From Micromonospora sp. CCTCC AA 2012012 (GTDB lineage: Bacteria; Actinomycetota; Actinomycetes; Mycobacteriales; Micromonosporaceae), in assembly GCF_040499845.1 (NCBI RefSeq), contig NZ_CP159342.1:3720001-3784000 (forward strand): a stretch of DNA of 64,000 bases, read 5' to 3'. This document shows, one piece after another, positions 37,649 to 45,225 of the stretch (position 1 is the first letter of the stretch; each line of letters opens with the position of its first letter). The notes beneath the pieces are model-generated. The model was given only the letters and a program-made list of their open reading frames with translations, searched no databases and had not been told where the DNA came from. A program made the position numbers and the translations under genes.

Positions 37649-38279
37649 CGTCGCCGTCGTCCGGGCCGCCGCCGCGTCGGCCGCCGCCGGCTGCATCACG
37701 GCCGGGGCGGTCGCCGTGACGGTCGCCGTGGTCGCCGGTCCGGGCCCGGGCCTGACCGGGTACGTCAGCGAGGCCGGGGTCACCGACAGCGGCTACGCCG
37801 GGGCGTACCGGATCGGGGTGTTCGCCCTGGCGGCGGCGTTGCTGCTGCTCGCCGCGGCACTGCCCCCGGCGCTGCGGACGGCGGCGGCGCTGCTCGCCAC
37901 CGGCGGGGTCGCCACGGTGCTCTCCGGGACGGTGACGTGCAGCGCGGGCTGCCCGCTGCCGCCCTTCGAGGCGACCACGGTGGCCGACCTGGTGCACGGC
38001 GGCGCGAGCATCGCGGCGACCGCGACGGTGGTCTTCGGCATGCTGGCGCTGGTCGCCGCACCGGCGGCGGGCCGGGCGCTGCGCCGGGTCGCGGCGCTCG
38101 GCGCGGCGCTGGCCCTGCCGCTCGCCGCCGCCGTCGGGCTGGCGATGCTGCTGGTCGGCCGGGGTGCCCTGGTGGGCGTGCTGGAACGCCTGCTGCTGGC
38201 GGTCGCGGCCGGCTGGGGCCTGGCCACCGCCGGCACCCTGGGCATGGCGCGGGGGAATTCTTCCCCGGTCGGGCTGTAA
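37641..38279 (+). CDS. DUF998-like membrane protein
   Basis: A 212-residue Ala/Leu/Val-rich protein with about six hydrophobic segments. Its middle TCSAGCPLPPFEATTVADLVHGGASIAATATVVF resembles the DUF998 block in which C-P-E-H of the loop lies outside the membrane. GTG 37641 overlaps the end of the GST gene, the strongest argument for this start. DUF998 proteins have unknown function. Ala-rich codons make the call less certain than average. Confidence 0.75.
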   Translation: MADVAVVRAAAASAAAGCITAGAVAVTVAVVAGPGPGLTGYVSEAGVTDSGYAGAYRIGVFALAAALLLLAAALPPALRTAAALLATGGVATVLSGTVTCSAGCPLPPFEATTVADLVHGGASIAATATVVFGMLALVAAPAAGRALRRVAALGAALALPLAAAVGLAMLLVGRGALVGVLERLLLAVAAGWGLATAGTLGMARGNSSPVGL

Positions 38280-38340
38280 GGATCGTCACCGGGTTCACTC
38301 CTTCCGGCTGGGAGCCGGCCGGGAGTAGCGTCGGCAGGCG

Positions 38341-38430
38341 ATGACCAACGTCTGGCACCTCACCGTTCGCCTGTATGTCGACCTCCGACTGCAGGCCAGC
38401 GGCGTCTGTCCGGCGCAGCCCCGCTCCTGA
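38341..38430 (+). CDS. Putative leader peptide (VDL-type, Cys-containing)
   Basis: A 29-codon frame from ATG 38341 to TGA 38428-38430 reads MTNVWHLTVRLYVDL... and contains a Cys codon near its end (GVCPAQPRS). The L-T-x-R-x-x-VDL pattern followed by a Cys is the signature of actinobacterial leader peptides found ahead of sulphur and cysteine genes, where stalling at the Cys codon tunes expression. It ends 44 bases before the transporter ATG at 38475. TAGCGT at 38326-38331, ten bases upstream, may be its -10. Confidence 0.6.
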   Translation: MTNVWHLTVRLYVDLRLQASGVCPAQPRS

Positions 38431-38474
38431 CGCTGCCCCGACCGACCCTCCCGACAGACCTTGGACGCATCCTC

Positions 38475-39785
38475 ATGGCTTCCGCCCTGCGCAAGATTCC
38501 CTTTTCCGTGCAGATCCTGCTCGGCCTCGTCCTCGGCGTGGCGCTCGGCTTCCTCGCCCGCGCCAACGACCTGAGCTGGCTGGCCAGCACCCTCGACACC
38601 GTCGGCGGCCTCTTCATCCAGCTGCTCAAGCTGGCCGTCCCGCCGCTGGTCTTCACCGCCATCGTGGTCAGCGTGGTCAGCCTGCGCGGCGTGGCCAACG
38701 CGGCCCGGCTGGCGCTCAAGACGCTGCTCTGGTTCGGCATCACCGCCCTGATCGCGGTGACCATCGGCATCGGCCTCGGCCTGCTGGTCGACCCGGGCCG
38801 GGGCGTCTCCCTGGACGTCGCCGGCGCCGCCGCGCCGAAGAAGACCGGCTCCTGGACCGACTTCCTCACCGGCATCGTGCCCACCAACCCGGTCGGCGCC
38901 TTCGTCGAGGGCAACGTGCTGCAGATCGTCTTCCTCGCCCTGGTCGTCGGTGCCGCCGCGCTGCTGGTCGGCAAGGCCGCCGAGCCGTTCGTCGAGTTCA
39001 ACCGCTCCGTGCTGACCATCGTGCAGAAGGCGCTCTGGTGGGTGATCCGGCTCGCCCCGATCGGCACCCTCGGCCTGATCGGCCACGCCGTCGCCTCGTA
39101 CGGCTGGGACCTGCTCGCCCCGCTGGCCAAGTTCACCACCGCCGTCTACGTCGGCTGCGCGATCGTGCTCGTCGTGGTCTACCCGGTGCTGCTGCTGGCC
39201 GCCGGCCGGCTCAACCCGCTGCGCTTCTACGCCGGTGCCTGGCCGGCGATCGAGCTGGCGTTCGTCTCCCGCTCCTCGGTGGGCACCATGCCGGTGACCC
39301 AGCGCTCCGTCGAGCGGCTCGGCGTCCCCCGCGAGTACGCCTCCTTCGCGGTGCCCTTCGGTGCCACCACCAAGATGGACGGCTGCGCCGCCATCTACCC
39401 GGCGCTGGCCGCGATCTTCGTGGCGCAGGTGTTCGGGGTGAACCTGAGCGTCACCGACTACCTGCTGATCGCCTTCGTGTCGGTGGTCGGCTCGGCGGCG
39501 ACCGCCGGTCTGACCGGCGCGATCGTGATGCTGACCCTGACCCTCAGCACGCTGGGGCTGCCGCTGGCCGGCGCCGGTCTGCTGCTGGCCATCGACCCGA
39601 TCCTGGACATGATCAGGACCGCCACCAACGTGGCCGGTCAGGCGGTCGTGCCGACCATCGTGGCCGCCCGCGAGGGCACCCTCGACCGGACCGCGTACGA
39701 GTCTGCCGGCCGGCGTGAGCTGGTCGAGCCCGACGAGGCCGACCGGCCGGCCCGGCAGGACGAGCTGACCCCGGTCCCCGCCTGA
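38475..39785 (+). CDS. Dicarboxylate/amino acid:cation symporter (DAACS family, TcyP/GltP-like)
   Basis: A 436-residue secondary transporter of the GltP fold. It starts SALRKIPFSVQILLGLVLGVALGF and contains the hairpin and transport loop ELAFVSRSSVGTMPVTQRSVERLGV, and AVPFGATTKMDGCAAIYPALAAIFVAQ, in place of the usual TSSS and NMDG motifs; TKMDG keeps the MDG. Substrate can be glutamate, aspartate, C4-acids or cystine. The leader peptide in front, if Cys-responsive, argues for cystine uptake (TcyP is in this family). A perfect 14-bp stem follows the gene as terminator. Confidence 0.9.
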   Translation: MASALRKIPFSVQILLGLVLGVALGFLARANDLSWLASTLDTVGGLFIQLLKLAVPPLVFTAIVVSVVSLRGVANAARLALKTLLWFGITALIAVTIGIGLGLLVDPGRGVSLDVAGAAAPKKTGSWTDFLTGIVPTNPVGAFVEGNVLQIVFLALVVGAAALLVGKAAEPFVEFNRSVLTIVQKALWWVIRLAPIGTLGLIGHAVASYGWDLLAPLAKFTTAVYVGCAIVLVVVYPVLLLAAGRLNPLRFYAGAWPAIELAFVSRSSVGTMPVTQRSVERLGVPREYASFAVPFGATTKMDGCAAIYPALAAIFVAQVFGVNLSVTDYLLIAFVSVVGSAATAGLTGAIVMLTLTLSTLGLPLAGAGLLLAIDPILDMIRTATNVAGQAVVPTIVAAREGTLDRTAYESAGRRELVEPDEADRPARQDELTPVPA

Positions 39786-39820
39786 GGCACGGCGCCGACC
39801 GGCCCCACCCACCGCTGAAC

Positions 39821-39852
39821 CGAGGAGGGCCCTCCCCCGAGGGCCCTCCTCG
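39821..39852 (+). terminator. Terminator after the DAACS symporter
   Basis: Perfect 14-base arms CGAGGAGGGCCCTC (39821-39834) and GAGGGCCCTCCTCG (39839-39852) with loop CCCC. It follows the stop by 36 bases. No T-run follows, the typical form in high-GC actinomycetes. Confidence 0.85.
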
Positions 39853-39877
39853 TCGTCCGCCGACGGAGGATCACCCC

Positions 39878-40945
39878 ATGAGTTCCCTCTTCACCCCGCT
39901 CACCCTGCGGGGCGTCACCCTGCCCAACCGGGTGGCGCTCGCCCCGATGTGCCAGTACAGCGCCGGGCCGGACGGCCTGCCCACCGACTGGCACCGCGTA
40001 CACCTCGGCTCGCGGGCCGTGGGCGGTGCCGGCCTGGTCCTCACCGAGGCCACCGCGGTGCTGCCCGAGGGGCGGATCAGCCCGCAGGACGTCGGCCTCT
40101 GGTCCGACGCGCACGTCGACGCCTGGCGCCCGGTCACCGCGTTCGTCGCCGCGCAGGGCGCGGTGCCGGCCGTGCAGCTCGCCCACGCCGGCTTCAAGGC
40201 GTCCACCTACCGGCCGTGGGCCCCGCACCGGGGTGGCGTGCCGGACGCCGACGGCGGCTGGACCCCGGTCGGGCCGGGCGGGGAGCCGTTCCTGCCGGAC
40301 CACCGGGAGCCGACCGCGCTGGACGGGGCCGGCATCGCCGCCGTGGTGGCCGCCTTCGCCACCGCCGCGGGCCGGGCGATGGACGCCGGCTTCGCCGCCG
40401 TGGAGATCCACGCCGCGCACGGCTATCTGCTGCACGAGTTCCTGTCGCCGCTGACCAACCACCGCGACGACGGCTACGGCGGTGACCGGGCCGCACGGAT
40501 GCGGCTGACGCTGGAGGTGGCGTACGCGGTCCGCGCCGCGGTCGGCGAGTCGGTGCCCGTGCTGACCCGCATCTCGGCCACCGACTGGGTCGAGGGCGGC
40601 TGGACCGTCGAGGACAGTGTGGTGCTCGCCGGCGAGCTGGCCGCCGCCGGGGTGGACCTGGTCGACGCCTCCTCCGGCGGCGCCTCGGTCGGCGCGGCCA
40701 TCCCCGTCGGCCCCGGCTACCAGGTGCCGCTCGCCGCGCGGATCCGCCGCGAGGCGGGCGTGCTGACCGGCGCGGTCGGCCTGATCGTCGAGCCGGAGCA
40801 GGCCGAGCGGATCGTCGCCGACGGCGAGGCCGACCTGGTCCTGCTGGGCCGGGAACTGCTCCGCGACCCGTACTGGCCGCGCCGCGCCGCCGCCAAGCTG
40901 GGCGCCGGGCCCGGCTGGCCGGACCAGTACGTCCGCGCCTTCTGA
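39878..40945 (+). CDS. NADH:flavin oxidoreductase, old yellow enzyme family (YqjM-like)
   Basis: A 355-residue TIM-barrel flavoenzyme: LRGVTLPNRVALAPMCQYSA (the YqjM-type NRVALAPMCQ with the Cys that tunes the flavin), VQLAHAGFKAS, EIHAAHGYLLHEFLSPLTNHRDDGYGG (substrate His-x-x-His and FMN loop) and GLIVEPEQAERIVADGEADLVLLGRELLRDPYWP. Reduces activated alkenes with NAD(P)H in the cytoplasm. Starts at ATG 39878, 25 bases after the hairpin at 39821-39852. Followed by a bidirectional terminator. Confidence 0.93.
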   Translation: MSSLFTPLTLRGVTLPNRVALAPMCQYSAGPDGLPTDWHRVHLGSRAVGGAGLVLTEATAVLPEGRISPQDVGLWSDAHVDAWRPVTAFVAAQGAVPAVQLAHAGFKASTYRPWAPHRGGVPDADGGWTPVGPGGEPFLPDHREPTALDGAGIAAVVAAFATAAGRAMDAGFAAVEIHAAHGYLLHEFLSPLTNHRDDGYGGDRAARMRLTLEVAYAVRAAVGESVPVLTRISATDWVEGGWTVEDSVVLAGELAAAGVDLVDASSGGASVGAAIPVGPGYQVPLAARIRREAGVLTGAVGLIVEPEQAERIVADGEADLVLLGRELLRDPYWPRRAAAKLGAGPGWPDQYVRAF

Positions 40946-40954
40946 CACGCCGAC

Positions 40955-40988
40955 AGCGCCACCGGCGGGCCGCCCCGCCGGTGGCGCT
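40955..40988. terminator. Bidirectional terminator between the OYE and ABC genes
   Basis: Perfect 15-base arms AGCGCCACCGGCGGG (40955-40969) and CCCGCCGGTGGCGCT (40974-40988) around loop CCGC. It separates two convergent genes and the right arm touches the stop of the ABC gene. Confidence 0.85.
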
Positions 40989-43900
40989 CAGCCGGCCAGG
41001 TGACCCCAGTCGGCCTCCAGCTCGCGCCAGCCGCCCTGCGCCGCGACCGCCCCGTCGGTCAGCACCACCACGTGGTCGGCGCGGACCAGGGCGGCCCGCT
41101 TCGAGGTCGAGCCGACGACCGTCACCCCGTGCTCGCGCAGCGCCGCCCAGAGCGCCAACTCGGTCGTGACGTCCAGCGCGGACGACACGTCGTCGGCGAC
41201 CAGCAGCTCCGTACGCGGCGCGAGCGCCCGGGCCAGCGCCAGCCGTTGCAGCTGCCCGCCGGAGAGCCGGGTGCCCTTGTGCCCGATCAGCAGCCCGAGC
41301 CCGCCGCCCGCCGCCGCCAGGTCGTGCTCCAGCTGCGCGGTGCTCACCGCGTCGGCGGGGTCGACGTCGTGGCCGAGGGCGATGTTGTCCGCCACCGTGC
41401 CGGAGAGCACTCGCGGCAGCTGACCGACGTAGCCGACCTGGTTGGGGCGCAGGAACAGCTCCGGCTCGGTGACCGGCTCACCGTTCCAGCGCAGCGCGCC
41501 GGTGTGGTGCACGATCCCGGCGAGCGCCCGCAGCAGCGAGGACTTGCCCGCGCCGACCGGCCCCACCACGAGCACGAGCTGTCCCCGTTCGACGGTGAGG
41601 TCGACGTCCCGGACGGCGAGCGTCCCGTCCGGGTGCAGGGCACCGAACCCGACCAGGTCGAGCCGGCGCAGCGGATGCCGGGGCGGCGCCGGAGGTGCCG
41701 GGGCGGTCCCGGCGGCCAGGTCCACCCCGGGCACCGCCGCCGAGTAGTCGCCGATCCCGGTCATCGCCACCGTCCGCCGGGTCCAGACCCGCGCCGACGG
41801 GTACTGCGACACCAGCGCCGCGGTGGTCCAGGCGAACCAGCGGGCCGCGCCGAGGGTGGAGACCGCCACCAGGGTGGCCCCCGCGCTGAGCCCACCGGCC
41901 AGGTAGAGCGCCCACGCCCCGATCGGCAGCAGTCCGCTGACCACCGACGGGGTGGACCGCGCCCACACCTGCATGGAGATCTCCCGGCGCTGCCGGTCGC
42001 TGCGCACGGTGTCCAGGGTGGCGAGGTGGTCCAGCACCGGGCGGGTGGCACCGGCGAGCTTCACCGTACGGGCGGCCGACAGCGAGGAGACCAGCGCGGT
42101 GGCGAAGGCGGCCCGCGCCTTCACGGTGCCGGCGGCGGTGCGTTCCAACGTCGGCCCGAAGAGGGTGGCCGCCAACCCGGAGACCAGCATCGTGCCGAGG
42201 AAGAACAGCGCCGGCACCACGCTGCCGGTCACCGCGGTCATGGTGATCAGGATGGCCACCGAGAGGAACTGGTCCATCAGGTTGTCGGCGAGCTGCACCA
42301 CCCGGTCGGTGTCGCCGCCCTGGGCGACCACCTCCGCCGGGGTGTGCCCGCTGACCCGGCGCGCCCCGGTCTGCCCGTGCACCAGGCGCAGGCTGATCCG
42401 CAGCATCTGCCGGATCCACCACTGCGGGAACCAGAGGTTGGTCAGGTAGGGCACCGGCAGGACGACCAGCAGCGCGGCGACGATGCCGAGCGCCGGCAGC
42501 CACGGGTCGCCGCCGCCGACCACGTCGGCCCAGAGCCACGGCAGCACCGAGCCGTCCAGGCCGAGCAGCGTCATGACCATGAACAGGCAGACCGAGACCA
42601 GGCCGTACCGTGGGTCGTTGGTGCCCAGCCGCAGGATCTCCCGCAGCGTCCGCGCGGGCGGCGCCGGCGGCACCGGCGGCGGGTCACCCTTGGGTACGAC
42701 CACGGTGGCCGGCCGGGCGGCCTCGACCGGCGCGGCCGACGGCTCCTCGTCGACCCACTCCGGCGCGTCCAGCAGGTCCACCCCGCCCCGCCCCGCTCCG
42801 GTCGCCGCGTACGCGTTGGCGCGGCTGGTCGCCAGCAGCTCGGCGAAGCGCGCCGACTCGCGTAGCGGCCCGGCCTCCAGCACCGCCCCGTCGGCCATCA
42901 TGACCACCTCGTCGCAGCGCCGCACCGAGGAGAGCCGGTGCGCGATGACGATGCCGATCCGGTCGGTGAGCAGCCGTTCGGTGGCCTGGCGGACCCGGGT
43001 CTCGGTGACCGGGTCGAGCCGGGCGGTGGCCTCGTCGAGGATCACCACGCGCGGGTCGCGGACCAGGATCCGGGCGAACGCGACCAGTTGCTCCTGGCCG
43101 GCGGAGAGCGCCTGCCCACCCTCGCCGAGGCGGGTGTGCACCCCGTCGGGCAGTTCGGCGATCCAGCCGGCCAGCCCCAGCTCGGTCAACGCCCGGGCCG
43201 CGTCGTCGAGCAGGTCGGGGTCGAAGAGCGCGACGTTCTCGGCGAGGGTCCCGGCGAGGATCTCGGTACGCTGCGGCACCACCGCGATCCACCGGCGCAA
43301 CGCCTCGACGTCCAGCTCGGTCAGGTCGGTGTCGCCCAGGAAGACGGTGCCGGGTGGCACGTCCACGGCCCGGGTGAGCACCTTGGCCAGCGTCGACTTG
43401 CCCGACCCGGTCCGGCCGACCAGCGCGTACGACTTCCCACGGGCGAAGGTGAGCCGGATGTCGCGCAGCGCCGGCTCCCGCTCGTCCCCGCCGGACGGAT
43501 AGCGGAAGGTCAGCCCCCGGACGGTCAGGTCGCCGTCGACCGGTTCGACGCCACCGGCCGGTTCCTGCCGGGAGTCGGCGAGCAGCTGCACCCGGGCCCA
43601 GGCGCCGAGCGCCTGCTGCAGGTGCGGCACCCAGCGGGCGATGTGTTCCACGGTCGCGCCGAAGGCGAGGGCGAGCAGCCAGATGGCGGTGAGGCGGGCC
43701 CCGTCGACCCGCCCGGTGGCCAGCGCCCAGGCACCGGCGAGGACGACCAGGGCGATGCCGACCCGGACCGCCCCGGCGGCGAGGGCGGTGACCCGGGCGG
43801 AGAGCCGGAACACCCGTCCGCCCCGGGCGATCACCTCGGCGGCCCGCCGGGCGTAGAGGCGCAGCACGTACGGCCGGGCCAGGCTGGTCCGGACGTCGTC

Positions 43901-44482
43901 CTGGCCGTGGACGGCCTCCTCCATCACGGCGGCGAGGTCCGACCAGGCCTCCTCCTCGACGACCCGGGCCGGGGCGATCCGCGCGGTGGGGCCGCGCAGC
44001 ACCACGGCGAGCAGGCCGGTCAGCACGATCATCCCGACGCCGGCCGGCCACCAGACGACCAGCGCGCTGACGGTGGCGAGCAGGCACACGGCGAGCCCCC
44101 AGGCCAGCCGCATCCCGGTGTTCCGCAGCTCGGCGGCGACCTGGTAGACGTCGTTGTCGATCCGGTCGAGCAGCTCGCCGACCGGGGTGGTCTCCAGGGT
44201 GGGCAGGTCCTGCCCGAGCGCGACCCGGCAGAGCCGGCGGCGCACGTCGGCGGACCAGTCGGCGGTGAGCCGGGCCATCAGCAGTCCGACGGCCAGGTCG
44301 GCCAGGACGGCCGCGACGAGCGCCACCACCAGGACGGCGAACCAGCCGGCCGAGCGGTGCACCAGCACCGGGCCGGCCAACGCCGAGGCGGCGGCCTGGC
44401 CACCGGCGCCGAGCAGGATCAGCAGGCTCACCACGGTCAGGCGACGGGGGGCGGCAGCCCACAGGTCACGGAGCAGGCGCAT
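40988..44482 (-). CDS. Single-chain ABC exporter with two unequal half-transporters
   Basis: A 1164-residue chain TMD1-NBD1-linker-TMD2-NBD2. NBD1 has GRTGSGKST (about 357), LSAGQEQ (about 457), VVILDEATARLD and the H-loop IAHRLSS. A Pro-rich linker follows (KGDPPPVPPAPPAR). NBD2 has GPVGAGKSS (about 972), LSGGQLQR (about 1073), but Walker B is LLVADDVSSALD, where the catalytic Glu is Asp, and the H-loop site reads VVGSTSKRAA with no His. So one ATP site is degenerate and one active, as in heterodimeric exporters such as TM287/288, but fused. TetR gene lies 84 bases upstream on the same strand. Substrate unknown, possibly a lipid or drug. Start ATG 44482. Confidence 0.92.
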   Translation of the reverse strand: MRLLRDLWAAAPRRLTVVSLLILLGAGGQAAASALAGPVLVHRSAGWFAVLVVALVAAVLADLAVGLLMARLTADWSADVRRRLCRVALGQDLPTLETTPVGELLDRIDNDVYQVAAELRNTGMRLAWGLAVCLLATVSALVVWWPAGVGMIVLTGLLAVVLRGPTARIAPARVVEEEAWSDLAAVMEEAVHGQDDVRTSLARPYVLRLYARRAAEVIARGGRVFRLSARVTALAAGAVRVGIALVVLAGAWALATGRVDGARLTAIWLLALAFGATVEHIARWVPHLQQALGAWARVQLLADSRQEPAGGVEPVDGDLTVRGLTFRYPSGGDEREPALRDIRLTFARGKSYALVGRTGSGKSTLAKVLTRAVDVPPGTVFLGDTDLTELDVEALRRWIAVVPQRTEILAGTLAENVALFDPDLLDDAARALTELGLAGWIAELPDGVHTRLGEGGQALSAGQEQLVAFARILVRDPRVVILDEATARLDPVTETRVRQATERLLTDRIGIVIAHRLSSVRRCDEVVMMADGAVLEAGPLRESARFAELLATSRANAYAATGAGRGGVDLLDAPEWVDEEPSAAPVEAARPATVVVPKGDPPPVPPAPPARTLREILRLGTNDPRYGLVSVCLFMVMTLLGLDGSVLPWLWADVVGGGDPWLPALGIVAALLVVLPVPYLTNLWFPQWWIRQMLRISLRLVHGQTGARRVSGHTPAEVVAQGGDTDRVVQLADNLMDQFLSVAILITMTAVTGSVVPALFFLGTMLVSGLAATLFGPTLERTAAGTVKARAAFATALVSSLSAARTVKLAGATRPVLDHLATLDTVRSDRQRREISMQVWARSTPSVVSGLLPIGAWALYLAGGLSAGATLVAVSTLGAARWFAWTTAALVSQYPSARVWTRRTVAMTGIGDYSAAVPGVDLAAGTAPAPPAPPRHPLRRLDLVGFGALHPDGTLAVRDVDLTVERGQLVLVVGPVGAGKSSLLRALAGIVHHTGALRWNGEPVTEPELFLRPNQVGYVGQLPRVLSGTVADNIALGHDVDPADAVSTAQLEHDLAAAGGGLGLLIGHKGTRLSGGQLQRLALARALAPRTELLVADDVSSALDVTTELALWAALREHGVTVVGSTSKRAALVRADHVVVLTDGAVAAQGGWRELEADWGHLAG

Positions 44483-44566
44483 CGGACATCCCCCGGTAGC
44501 TCGATGGCGAACTCCCAGCCTGCCCGCTGCCCCCGGGGTGACTCAACACAATTTACGCGGACCCGG

Positions 44567-45160
44567 TCAGGTCTGGGCGACCCGGCGGACGATGCCGAGC
44601 AGCGCCTCCTGCACGTCGTCGATGGGCCGGTCCGGCTGGAACACCAGCCAGTCCACCGCCACCACCAGGCCGACGCCGAACAGCGCCGAGCTGGCCGTCG
44701 GCACGTCCAGGTCGGCGGGGAGGTCGCCGCTGGCCACGCCGGCCCGGACGGTCTCCGCGATCACCTCGATGGCCTCGCCGCGCAGCAGCCGCAGGGTCTG
44801 CTGCCACTCCCGGTTGGTCCGCCACATCTCGGACAGCAGCAGCTGCGCGAAGGCCCGGTAGCGGCGGATGTACTCCAGTTCGGCGCGGACCAGGGCGGCG
44901 AGCGCCTCGCGCGGCGGCAGCCCGTCGACCGCGGCCCGGAAGTCGGCGGTGAGCAGGCCGATGCCGTGCCGCAGCAGCTCCTCGAAGAGCACCGTCTTGG
45001 ACTCGAAGTTGTAGTAGACGGTGCCCTTCGCCACCCCGGCCCGGGCCGCGATGTCGTCCACTGTGGTGGCCGAGAAGCCCTGCTCGGCGATGAGTTCCAC
45101 CGCGGCCACGAAGAGGCGTTGGCGGGTGTCCTCCCGCCGCCGCGACCGTCCGTCCGTCAC
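44567..45160 (-). CDS. TetR family repressor of the exporter operon
   Basis: A regulator of about 197 residues. The HTH is RLFVAAVELIAEQGFSATTVDDIAARAGVAKGTVYYNFESKTVLF; the C-terminal all-helix ligand/dimer domain runs to FQPDRPIDDVQEALLG. I choose GTG 45160, which has GGGAGGG just upstream; an upstream GTG at 45229 overlaps the YhgE stop as GTGA and would add 23 basic residues. It is the third gene of the operon (ABC ATPase, YhgE, TetR) and probably represses the promoter at 48121-48137 and thus its own gene. Confidence 0.9.
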   Translation of the reverse strand: MTDGRSRRREDTRQRLFVAAVELIAEQGFSATTVDDIAARAGVAKGTVYYNFESKTVLFEELLRHGIGLLTADFRAAVDGLPPREALAALVRAELEYIRRYRAFAQLLLSEMWRTNREWQQTLRLLRGEAIEVIAETVRAGVASGDLPADLDVPTASSALFGVGLVVAVDWLVFQPDRPIDDVQEALLGIVRRVAQT

Positions 45161-45225
45161 TCGCCCTCCCCGTCGACCACCCGTACCGGCGTGCGGCGTC
45201 GCCGCCGCCCGGTCCATCAGCATCC

